Of a DNA stretch of 64,000 bases, positions 1 through 8,045 are shown one piece after another (position 1 is the first letter of the stretch; every line of letters starts with the position of its first letter). Origin of the DNA: Actinomyces sp. B33. Lineage in GTDB: Bacteria; Actinomycetota; Actinomycetes; Actinomycetales; Actinomycetaceae. Under the pieces are notes generated by a model. It was not told the DNA's origin, made no database searches, and saw only the letters and a program-made list of their open reading frames with translations. The position numbers were made by a program, and so were the translations under genes. Where the stretch lies: contig NZ_JAMRYR010000002.1 of the NCBI RefSeq assembly GCF_028437565.1, forward strand, positions 1 to 64,000. Direction: 5' to 3'.

Positions 1-634
1 AACACCCCGCACCCCGCCCAACCCATGAACCCCCAACCCACACCCACGCACGCGAACACCACCCACACCCACAAGCAACCCCACAACCACAACCCGCACG
101 GAACAAACCCCGCACACCCATCGGGGAATAAGCTCGGACAATGACCGACGCACCCTCACCACCACCCCCGACCCAGACGACCTCACAATCGCGGCTCGCA
201 CGAGACGAACCCCGCAACAGCCCCGACTGCCGGCGGGGCGGCACCCACCACAACCAAACCCCCACGCACGAGCAGCCACATGCGCGGGTGGCGTGATTTG
301 GGCTGAAGCTTCGCCTGTACGAGCGCACGAGCGCACGAGCGCGAACAGGCCCAGGACGCTCACACTGAACACTGCGCAGTCGCAATCCGCCCATACCCAC
401 GACCAGCCCGGGCGTCGGCGTCGCGGTGGGTGGGTCGGGTGATCCATCACGCGCTCAGTCGGCTCGGGCGGTCTTCGGCAATGGCCCCAACTTGGGGGAG
501 GGGCGCACTTCGCGCGCGGCCGTCTCTCGAGTGTGTCGCCTGTCAGGCCCAAGCGGGTGAGGATGCACTCACGCGCGCGGCCGGCTCGGACATGCCGGGC
601 CCTCAGGCGCCGACCGGAACGGACATAGGGCACC
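1..634. other. Left-edge non-coding stretch, no gene recognised
   Basis: No reading frame here looks like a real protein. The first 280 bases are A/C-rich and G-poor on the plus strand, a strong strand asymmetry unlike the rest of the window. A short tandem repeat of an 8-base unit (GAGCGCAC, three copies, the last with one change) lies around 331-354. In related actinobacteria the gene before the FtsB-like protein is often enolase; if so it lies outside this window (inference). Confidence 0.5.
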
Positions 635-1426
635 ATGGGACCCATGCCCCGCACTCCGCGCCCCGGGCGCCCCCGCGCCCCCAGGCGCTCGAAGCCAGAC
701 GCCGCCGACCACGGTCGACGGCGGACCGCTGGCACCCCGAGACCCGCCTCCGGCGCGGCGCCTAGACGCTCGACCGGCCACGACGACGCCCCCTCGACCT
801 CCCGCTCCCCCCGGGCGCCCGAACGCTCCGGCGCCCGCCGCGCCGACGGCGCACGCGCGCGCGGCGATCGCACAACCGCCCAACGCGAACGGACGGCCCC
901 CGACCCGCAGTCGACCCGGCGCTCCCCCGACCCCCGCTCCTTCGCCATCGGCGGCCTCGAGATCTCCGTGCGGATGATCGCCCTGGGGCTGACGGCCCTC
1001 GCGCTCCTCGTCCTCCTCGTCCCCTCCGGGCTCCAATGGGCTCGCCAGGAGACCGAGTACCGGGCCATCCAGCAGCGCGTCGCCGACGCCCAGGAGCGCA
1101 ACGCCCACATGCGCGAGCAACTCGACCTGTGGCAGAACCCCGACTACATCGCCTCCCAAGCGCGCGAACGACTCGGCTACGTCAAACCCGGGCAAACCCA
1201 GTACGCCGTCGTCGACCCCGGCGAGGACTACCGAGACGCGGCCCAGGTCGGCGCCGCCCTCGACGAGGGCCCGGCTCGCCCCTGGCTCCAGATCGTCGGT
1301 ATCCTCATGCGCGAGGCCGATGCGGCCGACGCCGCGCCCGCCCCCGCGGCCGACGAATCCGGTACCGAGCCGCAGGACGAGATCGCGCCCTCGGGCGCCG
1401 CACCCGCTCAGGAGGAGAGCAGATGA
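635..1426 (+). CDS. FtsB/DivIC-family septum formation initiator
   Basis: A small bitopic division protein that would act in the FtsQ-FtsB-FtsL type complex at the septum. The 263-residue product has a long basic, Arg/Pro-rich and probably disordered cytoplasmic tail (1-105), one membrane helix (about 111-130), a short coiled coil (about 133-165) and the family signature YIASQARERLGYVKPGQ (171-187), followed by an acidic tail. The first of two close ATGs (635, 644) was chosen; neither has a strong ribosome site. Its stop overlaps the next start by ATGA, so it is probably co-transcribed with the DUF501 gene. The 105-residue basic tail is longer than in the Escherichia coli protein but such tails are usual in actinobacteria. 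Confidence 0.85.
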   Translation: MGPMPRTPRPGRPRAPRRSKPDAADHGRRRTAGTPRPASGAAPRRSTGHDDAPSTSRSPRAPERSGARRADGARARGDRTTAQRERTAPDPQSTRRSPDPRSFAIGGLEISVRMIALGLTALALLVLLVPSGLQWARQETEYRAIQQRVADAQERNAHMREQLDLWQNPDYIASQARERLGYVKPGQTQYAVVDPGEDYRDAAQVGAALDEGPARPWLQIVGILMREADAADAAPAPAADESGTEPQDEIAPSGAAPAQEESR

Positions 1427-1932
1427 CGACCCCGCCGACCGACCCCGCCACCGAGACGGACCTCGTCGTCCTGCGCGACCAGCTCGGGCGCCTGCCCCGA
1501 GGAGTCGTCGGCATCGGGGCGCGCTGCGCGTGCGGACGGCCCACCGTCGTTCAGACCGCTCCCCGCCTCGAGGACGGCACGCCCTTCCCCACGACCTTCT
1601 ACCTCACCTGCCCGCCGGCCGTGCGCGGATGCTCCACCCTCGAGGCCGAGCACCTCATGGACGACTACAACGCCCTCCTGGCCGAGGACGACGACCTCGC
1701 CGCCCGCTACCGCGCCGCCCACGAGGACTACATCGCCCGGCGCCGCGCCCTCGGCGACGTCGAGGAGATCGCCGGCGTCTCCGCCGGCGGCATGCCGACA
1801 CGCGTCAAATGCCTCCACGCCCTCGTCGGCCACTCCCTCGCCGCAGGCCCCGGCGTCAACCCCATCGGGGACCTCGCTATCGACGAGATGCGCCGACGGG
1901 GCCTGTGGGCGCCCGAGCGCTGCACCTGCTGA
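1423..1932 (+). CDS. DUF501 family protein
   Basis: A conserved actinobacterial protein of unknown biochemical role, 169 residues. The ATG at 1423 overlaps the upstream stop (ATGA) and follows GGAGGAG at a normal distance, so this start is preferred over longer versions. Visible family features are a CxC-type segment near residue 36 followed by a conserved region with PFPTTFYLTCP, a middle acidic helical part, and a C-terminal CLH...GHSLA segment ending in a Cys-containing tail (ERCTC). The neighbourhood FtsB-like / DUF501 / Ppx is widely conserved in actinobacteria, which supports the call but does not give a function. Confidence 0.85.
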   Translation: MTTPPTDPATETDLVVLRDQLGRLPRGVVGIGARCACGRPTVVQTAPRLEDGTPFPTTFYLTCPPAVRGCSTLEAEHLMDDYNALLAEDDDLAARYRAAHEDYIARRRALGDVEEIAGVSAGGMPTRVKCLHALVGHSLAAGPGVNPIGDLAIDEMRRRGLWAPERCTC

Positions 1933-1975
1933 CCGCCCCGGTCGGAGCCGCGAGCGGGTATGGAAGAATCATCCG

Positions 1976-2947
1976 GTGACCCGAGTAGCAGCCATTGATT
2001 GCGGAACGAACTCCATCAGACTCCTCGTCGCCGACGTCGACGCCCAGGGCCCGGGAGGACGCCCCCGCCTGACCGACCTCACCCGCCAGATGCGCATCGT
2101 CCGCCTCGGGCAGGGAGTCGACCGGACCGGGCTCCTCGACCCCGCCGCCATCGACCGCGCCGTCGAGGCCGCTGTCGAGTACGCCCGCATGATCGAGGCG
2201 CTGGGCGCCGAGCGCATCAGATTCGTCGCCACCTCGGCCACCCGCGACGCGCGCAACCGCCAGGACTTCGTCGACAAGATCACCGCCGTCCTGGGAACCG
2301 CCCCCGAAGTCGTCGAGGGCACCGAGGAAGCGTCCCTGTCCTTCGCCGGAGCCGTCGCCGGCCTCGGCGACGACGTCGAGGCCCCCATGCTCGTCGTCGA
2401 CATCGGCGGGGGCTCGACCGAGCTCGTCCTCGGATCGGACGCCGTCGAGCAGGCGGTCTCCGTCGACATGGGCGCCGTGCGCGTCACCGAGAAGTTCCTC
2501 GCCGGCTGCGACCCCGACCAGCCGATCCCCGCCGACGTCCGGGCCGGCGCCGCCGAATGGATCGACGAGCAGCTCGACCGCGCCGAGAGGACCGTCGACC
2601 TGCCCCGCGTCCGAAGCCTCGTCGGCGTCGCCGGAACCGTGACCACCCTGACCGCCCAGGCCCTCGGGCTCTCCTCCTACCAGCCCGAGAGGATCCACTC
2701 GGCGCGGCTGAGCCCCGACGAGATCGACGAGGCCGTGCGCTTCATGCTCGACCAGCCGGTCGCCGTCAAGGCCGCCCTGGGATTCATGCCCGCCGGGCGC
2801 GAGGACGTCATCGCCGCCGGATCCCTGATCTGGAGCCGGATCGTCACCCGCGTCATCGACCGCGCCGCCTCCGCCGGGACGAGCATCGACCGGGTCGTCA
2901 CCTCCGAGCACGACATCCTCGACGGGATCGCCCTGTCCATGGCCTGA
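1976..2947 (+). CDS. ppx: Ppx/GppA-type exopolyphosphatase
   Basis: Likely hydrolyses polyphosphate or pppGpp. The 323-residue protein is the short, two-lobed ASKHA-fold form without the C-terminal HD domain of E. coli Ppx. It shows the N-terminal phosphate-binding loop AAIDCGTNSIRLL (5-17), the second loop DIGGGSTELVLG (about 142-153) and the GTVTTLTA motif in the C-terminal lobe. The start is a GTG only 11 bases after a possible -10 (TATGGA at 1959-1964), so the leader is very short. It follows the DUF501 gene by 43 bases on the same strand. Which substrate it prefers cannot be read from the sequence. Confidence 0.88.
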   Translation: MTRVAAIDCGTNSIRLLVADVDAQGPGGRPRLTDLTRQMRIVRLGQGVDRTGLLDPAAIDRAVEAAVEYARMIEALGAERIRFVATSATRDARNRQDFVDKITAVLGTAPEVVEGTEEASLSFAGAVAGLGDDVEAPMLVVDIGGGSTELVLGSDAVEQAVSVDMGAVRVTEKFLAGCDPDQPIPADVRAGAAEWIDEQLDRAERTVDLPRVRSLVGVAGTVTTLTAQALGLSSYQPERIHSARLSPDEIDEAVRFMLDQPVAVKAALGFMPAGREDVIAAGSLIWSRIVTRVIDRAASAGTSIDRVVTSEHDILDGIALSMA

Positions 2948-3144
2948 GCCCGGCCCAGCCGAATACGGGCGAGGGAAGCCCACTCTCCGGCACCCCCGTC
3001 GCATGCGTCGCGCAGGGCGCGCCCTCGGGCATGGGAAGGGGCCTATCGGCCGGACGCCGCCCAGCCGGGCGAAGAGGATCGTGCCCCGGGCGAGGAGAGG
3101 CGCCCGCCCGGGGGCCGGCGCCTCATCGCCCCAATGGGAGGCCG

Positions 3145-4383
3145 TCAGCGCTCGCGATGCGGAGCCGATCCGCGCGCGTGGACCCGCAGGCGCATCCGCA
3201 GGGCGAGGGCCCCGAGCAGCGCCGCGGCGAAAGTCCCGATGATGACGCCGAAGCGGGCGTGGGCGACCATCGTCTCATCGGTGAACGCCAGCCCGCCGAT
3301 GAGCATCGCGACGGTGAAACCGATGCCGGCGAGCAGGCCGATCGCCGCGATATCCGGCAGGTCGACGCCGTGGCCCAGGCGCAGCCTCGTCGTGCGCGTC
3401 AAGACGGCGACAGACCCCCAGATGCCCAGGAGCTTGCCCAGCGGCAGGGCCACGGCGATACCGATCGTCACCGGATCGGTCACCGCGGACGCGACCCCGC
3501 CCGGCGCTCCGATGATCGTCACGCCCGCCGCGAAGAACGCGAAGACCGGCAGGGCCAGGCCCGCCGACCACGGCTGGGCGGCCTCGACGAAGTCGTGGGT
3601 CATCTGCCCCTGACGGGTCCTCGTCGCCGGGACGACGAGACCCAGGGCGACGCCCGCGATGGTCGCGTGAACGCCGGAGTTGAGCATCAGCGCCCAGGCG
3701 AGGACCCCCAGGGGGATCAGCAGCCACCAATGGGTGATCCGGCGATTGACGAGGACCGCGAAGACCGCGATCACCGCCAGCGCCCCCGCCAGTGCCAGGA
3801 AGTTCAAGCCCGACGAGTAGAACACCGCGATGACGATGATCGCCAAGAGGTCGTCGACGACCGCCAGCGTCAGGAGGAAGGTCCGCGCCGTCGGCGGCAT
3901 CCCCTTGCCGAAGAGCGACAGGATCGCGACGGCGAACGCGATGTCGGTGGCCGTGGGGACCGCCCACCCGTTCCACGCGGTCGACCCCGTCGCCGCCTGG
4001 ACGAGCACGTAGAGCAGCGCCGGGCCGATCATGCCGAAGGCCGCGGCGAGCATCGGCAGGGCCGCCTCCTTCATGTCGCGCAGGGCGCCGGTGACGAACT
4101 CCGTCTTGAGTTCGAGGCCGACGACGAAGAAGAAGATCGTCAACAGTCCGTCGGCGGCCCACTCGTGGACCGACAGGTGCAGGCCGATAGAGGCCGGGCC
4201 GAACTCGATGTGGGCGAGGTGGTGATAGGCGTGGGACAGCGGCGAGTTCGCGACGAGCAGCGCGATCATCGCGACGACGATGACGATCATGCCGGAGACC
4301 GTCTCGTCGGCGAGCAGGGAGCGCAGGCGCCCGACGAATGAGGGGGTCAGACGCCGGGTCCCGGTGCGGGAGGAGGGGCTCAT
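3145..4383 (-). CDS. nhaA: Na+/H+ antiporter NhaA
   Basis: Membrane antiporter that exchanges cytoplasmic sodium for external protons and serves pH and salt homeostasis. The 412-residue length is normal for the family. The adjacent aspartates of the ion site are at 177-178 in AVVDDLLAI, and the unwound-helix segment PTATDIAFAV lies at about 143-152; about twelve hydrophobic helices follow. The ATG is preceded by a GGAAGGA-type site. It stands alone on the minus strand, convergent with ppx and divergent from the tRNA. Confidence 0.95.
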   Translation of the reverse strand: MSPSSRTGTRRLTPSFVGRLRSLLADETVSGMIVIVVAMIALLVANSPLSHAYHHLAHIEFGPASIGLHLSVHEWAADGLLTIFFFVVGLELKTEFVTGALRDMKEAALPMLAAAFGMIGPALLYVLVQAATGSTAWNGWAVPTATDIAFAVAILSLFGKGMPPTARTFLLTLAVVDDLLAIIVIAVFYSSGLNFLALAGALAVIAVFAVLVNRRITHWWLLIPLGVLAWALMLNSGVHATIAGVALGLVVPATRTRQGQMTHDFVEAAQPWSAGLALPVFAFFAAGVTIIGAPGGVASAVTDPVTIGIAVALPLGKLLGIWGSVAVLTRTTRLRLGHGVDLPDIAAIGLLAGIGFTVAMLIGGLAFTDETMVAHARFGVIIGTFAAALLGALALRMRLRVHARGSAPHRER

Positions 4384-4488
4384 GGACGCGGAGTCCTTCC
4401 ATGTCGGTGATGAGAGAATGCCCGCAGCAGTCTAACGATCTCGATAGAATGCGGCCCGGCGAATGGGCGGCTCAGACCCCGCCCGCGG

Positions 4489-4562
4489 GCCCCCGTAGCC
4501 CAATCGGCAGAGGCAACCGACTTAAAATCGGCGTGTTGTGGGTTCGAGTCCCACCGGGGGTA
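4489..4562 (+). tRNA. tRNA with anticodon UAA (leucine-type), short variable arm
   Basis: A 74-base cloverleaf folds cleanly: acceptor GCCCCCG with CGGGGGT, D arm with AATCGGCAG loop, anticodon loop CTTAAAA giving anticodon UAA, five-base variable loop GTGTT, and T arm GTGGG-TTCGAGT-CCCAC. The discriminator is A and CCA is not encoded. Bacterial leucine tRNAs normally have a long variable arm, so this class I shape is odd for a UUA decoder. The 27-43 pair is an A-C mismatch. A TAGAAT -10 element lies at 4445-4450. Confidence 0.85.
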
Positions 4563-4676
4563 CGACCGGCCCCGCTCGACCTCGTCGGACGACGCCCCCG
4601 GCCCCGTCGAGCGAACTCCCAGCCGCCCATGGGACACTGATCCCGTTCACGTCCCTGACCCGAGGGGAGACTTGCC

Positions 4677-5585
4677 ATGGGCAACCCCGTCTTCACCAAG
4701 CTTGAGAACCAATGGGCGCAGGCCCCCGCCTCGTCGACCACGCCCGCCGGCTACCCGACGATGCCCGGCTACACCGTCGGCGCGAACACCGATCCCGCCC
4801 CGACGGCCGACCCGCGATCCCCCTACCAGTCGTCCGTTCGGCCCCCGTCGGACGACGATTTCGAGCACCGGTTCAACGCCTCCTCGGCCGACACGGTCGA
4901 CCGGGGCCGGATGACCTACGACGACGTCATCATGCGGACCGGCATGTCCTTCGGGGTCCTCCTGGTCGTCGCCGCCGCCGGATGGATGCTCGTCGGAGCG
5001 GCCCCCGCCCTCGGACTCGCCGTCTCGGCCGGCGCCCTGCTCGTCGGGTTCGTCCTCGCGATGGTCAACTCCTTCTCGAAGACGATCCGACCCGCCCTCA
5101 TCCTCGCCTACGCGGCTGTCGAGGGCCTGGCGCTCGGCACGCTGTCGGCCGTGTTCGAATTCATGTACCCGGGGATCGTCGTCCAGGCGCTCATCGCGAC
5201 GGTCGCCGTCTTCGGCGTCACCCTGGCCCTCTTCGCCTCCGGGCGCGTGCGCAACTCGCCCAAGCTCGCCCGATTCACTCTGATCGCCCTCGTCGCCCTC
5301 CTCGTCTACCGCCTCATCAATCTCGTCCTGTCGCTGACCGGGGTCCTGTCGGGAGGCATCGACTCGATGACCGTCATGGGGCTGCCGCTGGGCGTCGTCG
5401 TCGGCGTCGTCGCCGTCCTCATCGGAGCGTTCTGCCTGATCCAGGACTTCGATCAGGCCAAGACCGGGGTCGAGCGCGGTATGCCGTCGATCTACGCGTG
5501 GTCGTGCGCATTCGGCATGATGGTCACCGTCGTGTGGATGTACGTCGAGATCCTCCGTCTCCTGTCGTACCTGCGCAACAACTGA
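4677..5585 (+). CDS. Bax inhibitor-1/YccA-like multi-pass membrane protein
   Basis: A 302-residue protein with a polar 80-residue cytoplasmic head followed by about seven membrane helices between residues 85 and 300. The segment FSKTIRPALILAYAAVEGLALGTLSAVFE and the late IQDFDQAKTGVERGMP motif followed by a last helix are characteristic of the actinobacterial Bax inhibitor-1/YccA group, a family linked to ion leak or membrane protease control elsewhere. Its role in this organism is not known. The start ATG at 4677 follows GAGGGGAGA. Forty bases downstream the FKBP gene begins, and a hairpin terminator follows that gene, so the two may form one unit. Confidence 0.85.
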   Translation: MGNPVFTKLENQWAQAPASSTTPAGYPTMPGYTVGANTDPAPTADPRSPYQSSVRPPSDDDFEHRFNASSADTVDRGRMTYDDVIMRTGMSFGVLLVVAAAGWMLVGAAPALGLAVSAGALLVGFVLAMVNSFSKTIRPALILAYAAVEGLALGTLSAVFEFMYPGIVVQALIATVAVFGVTLALFASGRVRNSPKLARFTLIALVALLVYRLINLVLSLTGVLSGGIDSMTVMGLPLGVVVGVVAVLIGAFCLIQDFDQAKTGVERGMPSIYAWSCAFGMMVTVVWMYVEILRLLSYLRNN

Positions 5586-5624
5586 CATCGGCCGCTCGGC
5601 CCCCAGACATCGGAAGGACACCCC

Positions 5625-6020
5625 ATGGAGAACATCACCGTCACCGGCGACTTCGGCCGCAAACCCGCCCTCGACTTCGTCGGCGACCCCTCCGACGACC
5701 TCCTCGTCGACGTCCTCCACGAGGGCGACGGCCAGGAGGTCGAGGCCGGCGACACGATCCGCTGCCACTACCTCGGTCAAGTGTTCGGCGGCGACGTCTT
5801 CGACAACTCCTACGACCGCGGCCAGGCCCTGAGCTTCCAGATCGGGGTCGGCATGGTCATCCGCGGGTGGGACGAGGGGCTCGTCGGCCACCGGGTCGGC
5901 TCGCGCGTCCTCCTGTCGATCCCGTCGGAGTACGGCTACGGCGAGCGCGGTGTCCCGCAGGCGGGGATCCGCGGCGGAGACACGCTCGTGTTCGTCACGG
6001 ACATTCTCGGCATCGCCTGA
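5625..6020 (+). CDS. FKBP-type peptidyl-prolyl cis-trans isomerase
   Basis: A cytoplasmic single-domain FKBP of 131 residues that catalyses proline isomerisation during protein folding. It has the family core GDTIRCHYLGQVFGG..FDNSYDRG, the hydrophobic pocket segment GMVIRGWDEGLVG and the closing IPSEYGYGERG...TLVFVTDIL strand. No signal peptide or lipobox is present. The ATG at 5625 follows GGAAGGAC. A GC-rich terminator hairpin begins 20 bases after the stop. Confidence 0.93.
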   Translation: MENITVTGDFGRKPALDFVGDPSDDLLVDVLHEGDGQEVEAGDTIRCHYLGQVFGGDVFDNSYDRGQALSFQIGVGMVIRGWDEGLVGHRVGSRVLLSIPSEYGYGERGVPQAGIRGGDTLVFVTDILGIA

Positions 6021-6040
6021 CATCCGCCCCGCTGATACGA

Positions 6041-6076
6041 GGCCCCGGCCGGTCCGCACTCGGATCGGCCGGGGCC
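6041..6076 (+). terminator. Hairpin terminator after FKBP gene
   Basis: The inverted repeat GGCCCCGGCCG...CGGCCGGGGCC extends through G-T wobble pairing to a 16-bp stem with a 4-base CACT loop and is followed by a short T-containing stretch. It lies between the convergent FKBP and msrA genes and could serve both. Confidence 0.7.
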
Positions 6077-6107
6077 CGTTTCGCTGCCCGGGGAACCCGG
6101 GGCCGCG

Positions 6108-6725
6108 TCAGGACAGGGGGCAGGGGATCCCCGTGCGGGCGTGGCATTCGTAGCCGCCGGGGTTCTTGAAAAGGTACTGCTGGTGGTAGTCCTCGGCGTA
6201 CCAGAAGGGGCCGGCCTCGGCGGCCGGCGCGATCGTCGTCGTGATCGGGCCGAACCCCCTCTCCGCCAGTTCGCGCCCGTAGGCGTCGCGGACGCGAACG
6301 GCGGCCTCGGCCTGATCCGGGGTGGTCGTCCAGATCGCGCTGCGGTACTGGGGCCCCACGTCGTTGCCCTGGCCGTCGGCCTGGGTCGGGTCGTGGATCT
6401 CGAAGAACGAGGCGATGAGCCGGTCCGGCGCGAGAAGATCGGCGTCGAAGACGACGCGGACGGTCTCCGCGTGGCCCGTCGCGCGCGTGCACACCTGCTC
6501 GTAGGTCGGCGATTCGACATCGCCGCCCATGTAGCCGGTGGCGGTCGCGACGACGCCGGGGAGGCTCCACATGGCCTTCTCGACGCCCCAGAAGCAGCCG
6601 GCGGCCAGGTGGATCGCCTGCTGGGAGCCGGTGGGCTCCAGGTCCACGGGGGTCCCGAGGACCATGTGGGTCGTCAGGCGGACGGGGGAGTCTGAGGCTT
6701 TGAAGAGGAATTTCATGGGGCTCAT
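6108..6725 (-). CDS. msrA: Peptide methionine sulfoxide reductase MsrA
   Basis: Reduces the S form of methionine sulfoxide in proteins and free methionine, with thioredoxin as the usual partner. The 205-residue product carries the catalytic GCFWG motif with Cys44 and two resolving cysteines at 194 and 202 in the tail (YECHARTGIPC), plus the conserved YEQVCTRATGHAETV and FFEIHDPTQ segments. The start MSPMKF at 6725 is preferred over a long upstream extension that is only an open GC-rich frame. The gene lies alone on the minus strand, 360 bases after uppS. Confidence 0.95.
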   Translation of the reverse strand: MSPMKFLFKASDSPVRLTTHMVLGTPVDLEPTGSQQAIHLAAGCFWGVEKAMWSLPGVVATATGYMGGDVESPTYEQVCTRATGHAETVRVVFDADLLAPDRLIASFFEIHDPTQADGQGNDVGPQYRSAIWTTTPDQAEAAVRVRDAYGRELAERGFGPITTTIAPAAEAGPFWYAEDYHQQYLFKNPGGYECHARTGIPCPLS

Positions 6726-6854
6726 TGGACCACGGCCCGCGGGTCCGCGCCCAGTGGTCCTCCTCACCCCTGAGACGCCTCGCGAGGCCGAGTCGGACCC
6801 GGATGGACGCTGGACGCCGACCGGTCGGCGCGAGGCGCGGGAACGGGGGTTCCT

Positions 6855-6996
6855 CCTCGTCCGCGCGCGCAGGGTGCCACGCACCGGGTCGGACGTGTCC
6901 TCGGCGACGCGCGTTCCTCGTCCGCGCGCAGGGTGCCGAGCAAGCGCCGCTACGTCGAGGAGACTCGCCGACGTCCTCGCCCGCGCGCAGGGTGCC
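6855..6996. repeat. Three 22-24 base repeats at a 59-base period (msrA-uppS gap)
   Basis: Between msrA and uppS (6726-7087) there is no gene. Three copies of CCTCGTCCGCGCGCAGGG followed by TGCC end at 6878, 6937 and 6996, exactly 59 bases apart; the first has an extra GC and the third one mismatch. The intervening 35 or so bases differ. A fourth, weak copy may start near 7026. No cas genes are present in the window, so this is recorded only as a periodic repeat. Confidence 0.7.
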
Positions 6997-7087
6997 ACGG
7001 GTGATTTTCTCCGTTGAGAAGCGGATGATCCTCGTCCACGTGCGAGCAAGGCGCGCAGTCGCACCGCTGGTCGGCCGAATCGACGGG

Positions 7088-7849
7088 CTATCGGCCGTGG
7101 CGGCGCTCGCGCTGCGAGTAGGAGCGCAGGGCCCGCAGGAAGTCGATCCTGCGGAAGTCGGGCCAGTAGACCTCGCAGAAGTAGTACTCGGAGTGGACCG
7201 ACTGCCACAGCATGAACCCGGAGAGGCGCTGCTCCCCCGAGGTGCGGATCACGAGGTCCGGGTCGGGCTGATCCCTCGTGTACAGGTGGGCGGTGATGTC
7301 GGCGTCGCTCAGCGAGTCGGCCAGATCCGTCAGCGAGCGCCCCTGGGCGGCGGCGTCGCGCATGAGGGCCCGGACGGCCTCGGTGATCTCGTGGCGGCCC
7401 CCGTATCCGACGGCGACGTTGACGCTCATGCCGTCCACGCCGCGCGTCGAGGCGACCGCGGCCGTCAGGCGATCGGCGACCGGTTCGGGCAGCAGTCCGA
7501 GGTCGCCGACGATCGCCAGGCGCCAGGAGCCCTGCGCGGCCAGGGCGTCGACGGCGTCGCAGATGATGCCCAGGAGCTCGGTGAGCTCCCCCTCGGCGCG
7601 CCCGAGGTTGTCGGTCGACAGCAGCCACAGGGTGACGATGTCGACGCCGGCGTCGCGCGCCCATCCGAGGAACTCCGAGATCTTCCCGGCTCCGGCCCGG
7701 TGCCCCTGGGAGGGGGTGGTGCCGATGGATTTGGCCCACCGGCGGTTGCCGTCGAGGATGACGCCGACGTGGGCGGGGACCCGCGCGCCCGAGAGCTCGG
7801 ACCGCAGGCGGTGCTCGTAGAGGTCGTAGAGCAGATTCCACTGCGCCAT
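7088..7849 (-). CDS. uppS: Isoprenyl transferase (cis-prenyl diphosphate synthase)
   Basis: Makes the long-chain polyprenyl diphosphate that becomes the lipid carrier for peptidoglycan and the surface polymers encoded later in this window. The 253-residue protein contains the substrate-binding HVGVILDGNRRWAKS segment with catalytic Asp33 and the C-terminal RTSGEQRLSGFMLWQS motif, then YWPDF and a basic tail. Length and motifs are those of the Z-type family; the chain length of its product cannot be inferred. Actinobacteria may carry two such enzymes. Confidence 0.95.
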   Translation of the reverse strand: MAQWNLLYDLYEHRLRSELSGARVPAHVGVILDGNRRWAKSIGTTPSQGHRAGAGKISEFLGWARDAGVDIVTLWLLSTDNLGRAEGELTELLGIICDAVDALAAQGSWRLAIVGDLGLLPEPVADRLTAAVASTRGVDGMSVNVAVGYGGRHEITEAVRALMRDAAAQGRSLTDLADSLSDADITAHLYTRDQPDPDLVIRTSGEQRLSGFMLWQSVHSEYYFCEVYWPDFRRIDFLRALRSYSQRERRHGR

Positions 7850-7989
7850 GAGGGGCCTCCCGATCGTTCCTCGGCGTGTCGTTCCTGGGCGCGCGCCGGC
7901 GGCGCGCGCGTCCGGGCCAGCGTATCGTCATTCGAGGAGGCCTGGAGGCCACGGGAGACGGTCCGGCGGATCCGGATCGGACACATAAC

Positions 7990-8019
7990 CTACGGCGTAG
8001 TAACCTACGGTCACGTAGG
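7990..8019 (+). promoter_or_regulatory. Nested CTACGG palindromes before the hemolysin-III-like gene
   Basis: The word AACCTACGG occurs twice 14 bases apart. It forms a perfect CTACG-G-CGTAG palindrome at 7990-8000 and a perfect CCTACG-GTCA-CGTAGG palindrome at 8004-8019. The pair sits 27-56 bases before the start codon, where a TetR-type repressor would be expected to bind. The regulator is not encoded nearby. Confidence 0.6.
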
Positions 8020-8045
8020 GAAGTGGTCGTCGACGGGAGGATTCA

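Noticed and set aside
4489-4562. Selenocysteine tRNA
   Set aside because: Anticodon is UAA not UCA, the acceptor stem is seven bases and the variable arm is short.
6855-6996. CRISPR array
   Set aside because: Only three short imperfect units, no cas genes in the window, and other gaps with the same period have different repeat sequences. Kept as a periodic repeat.
6726-7952. N-terminal extension of MsrA over the uppS region (614-residue frame)
   Set aside because: The extension runs antisense through repeats and in another frame of uppS; MsrA similarity begins at MKFLFK.
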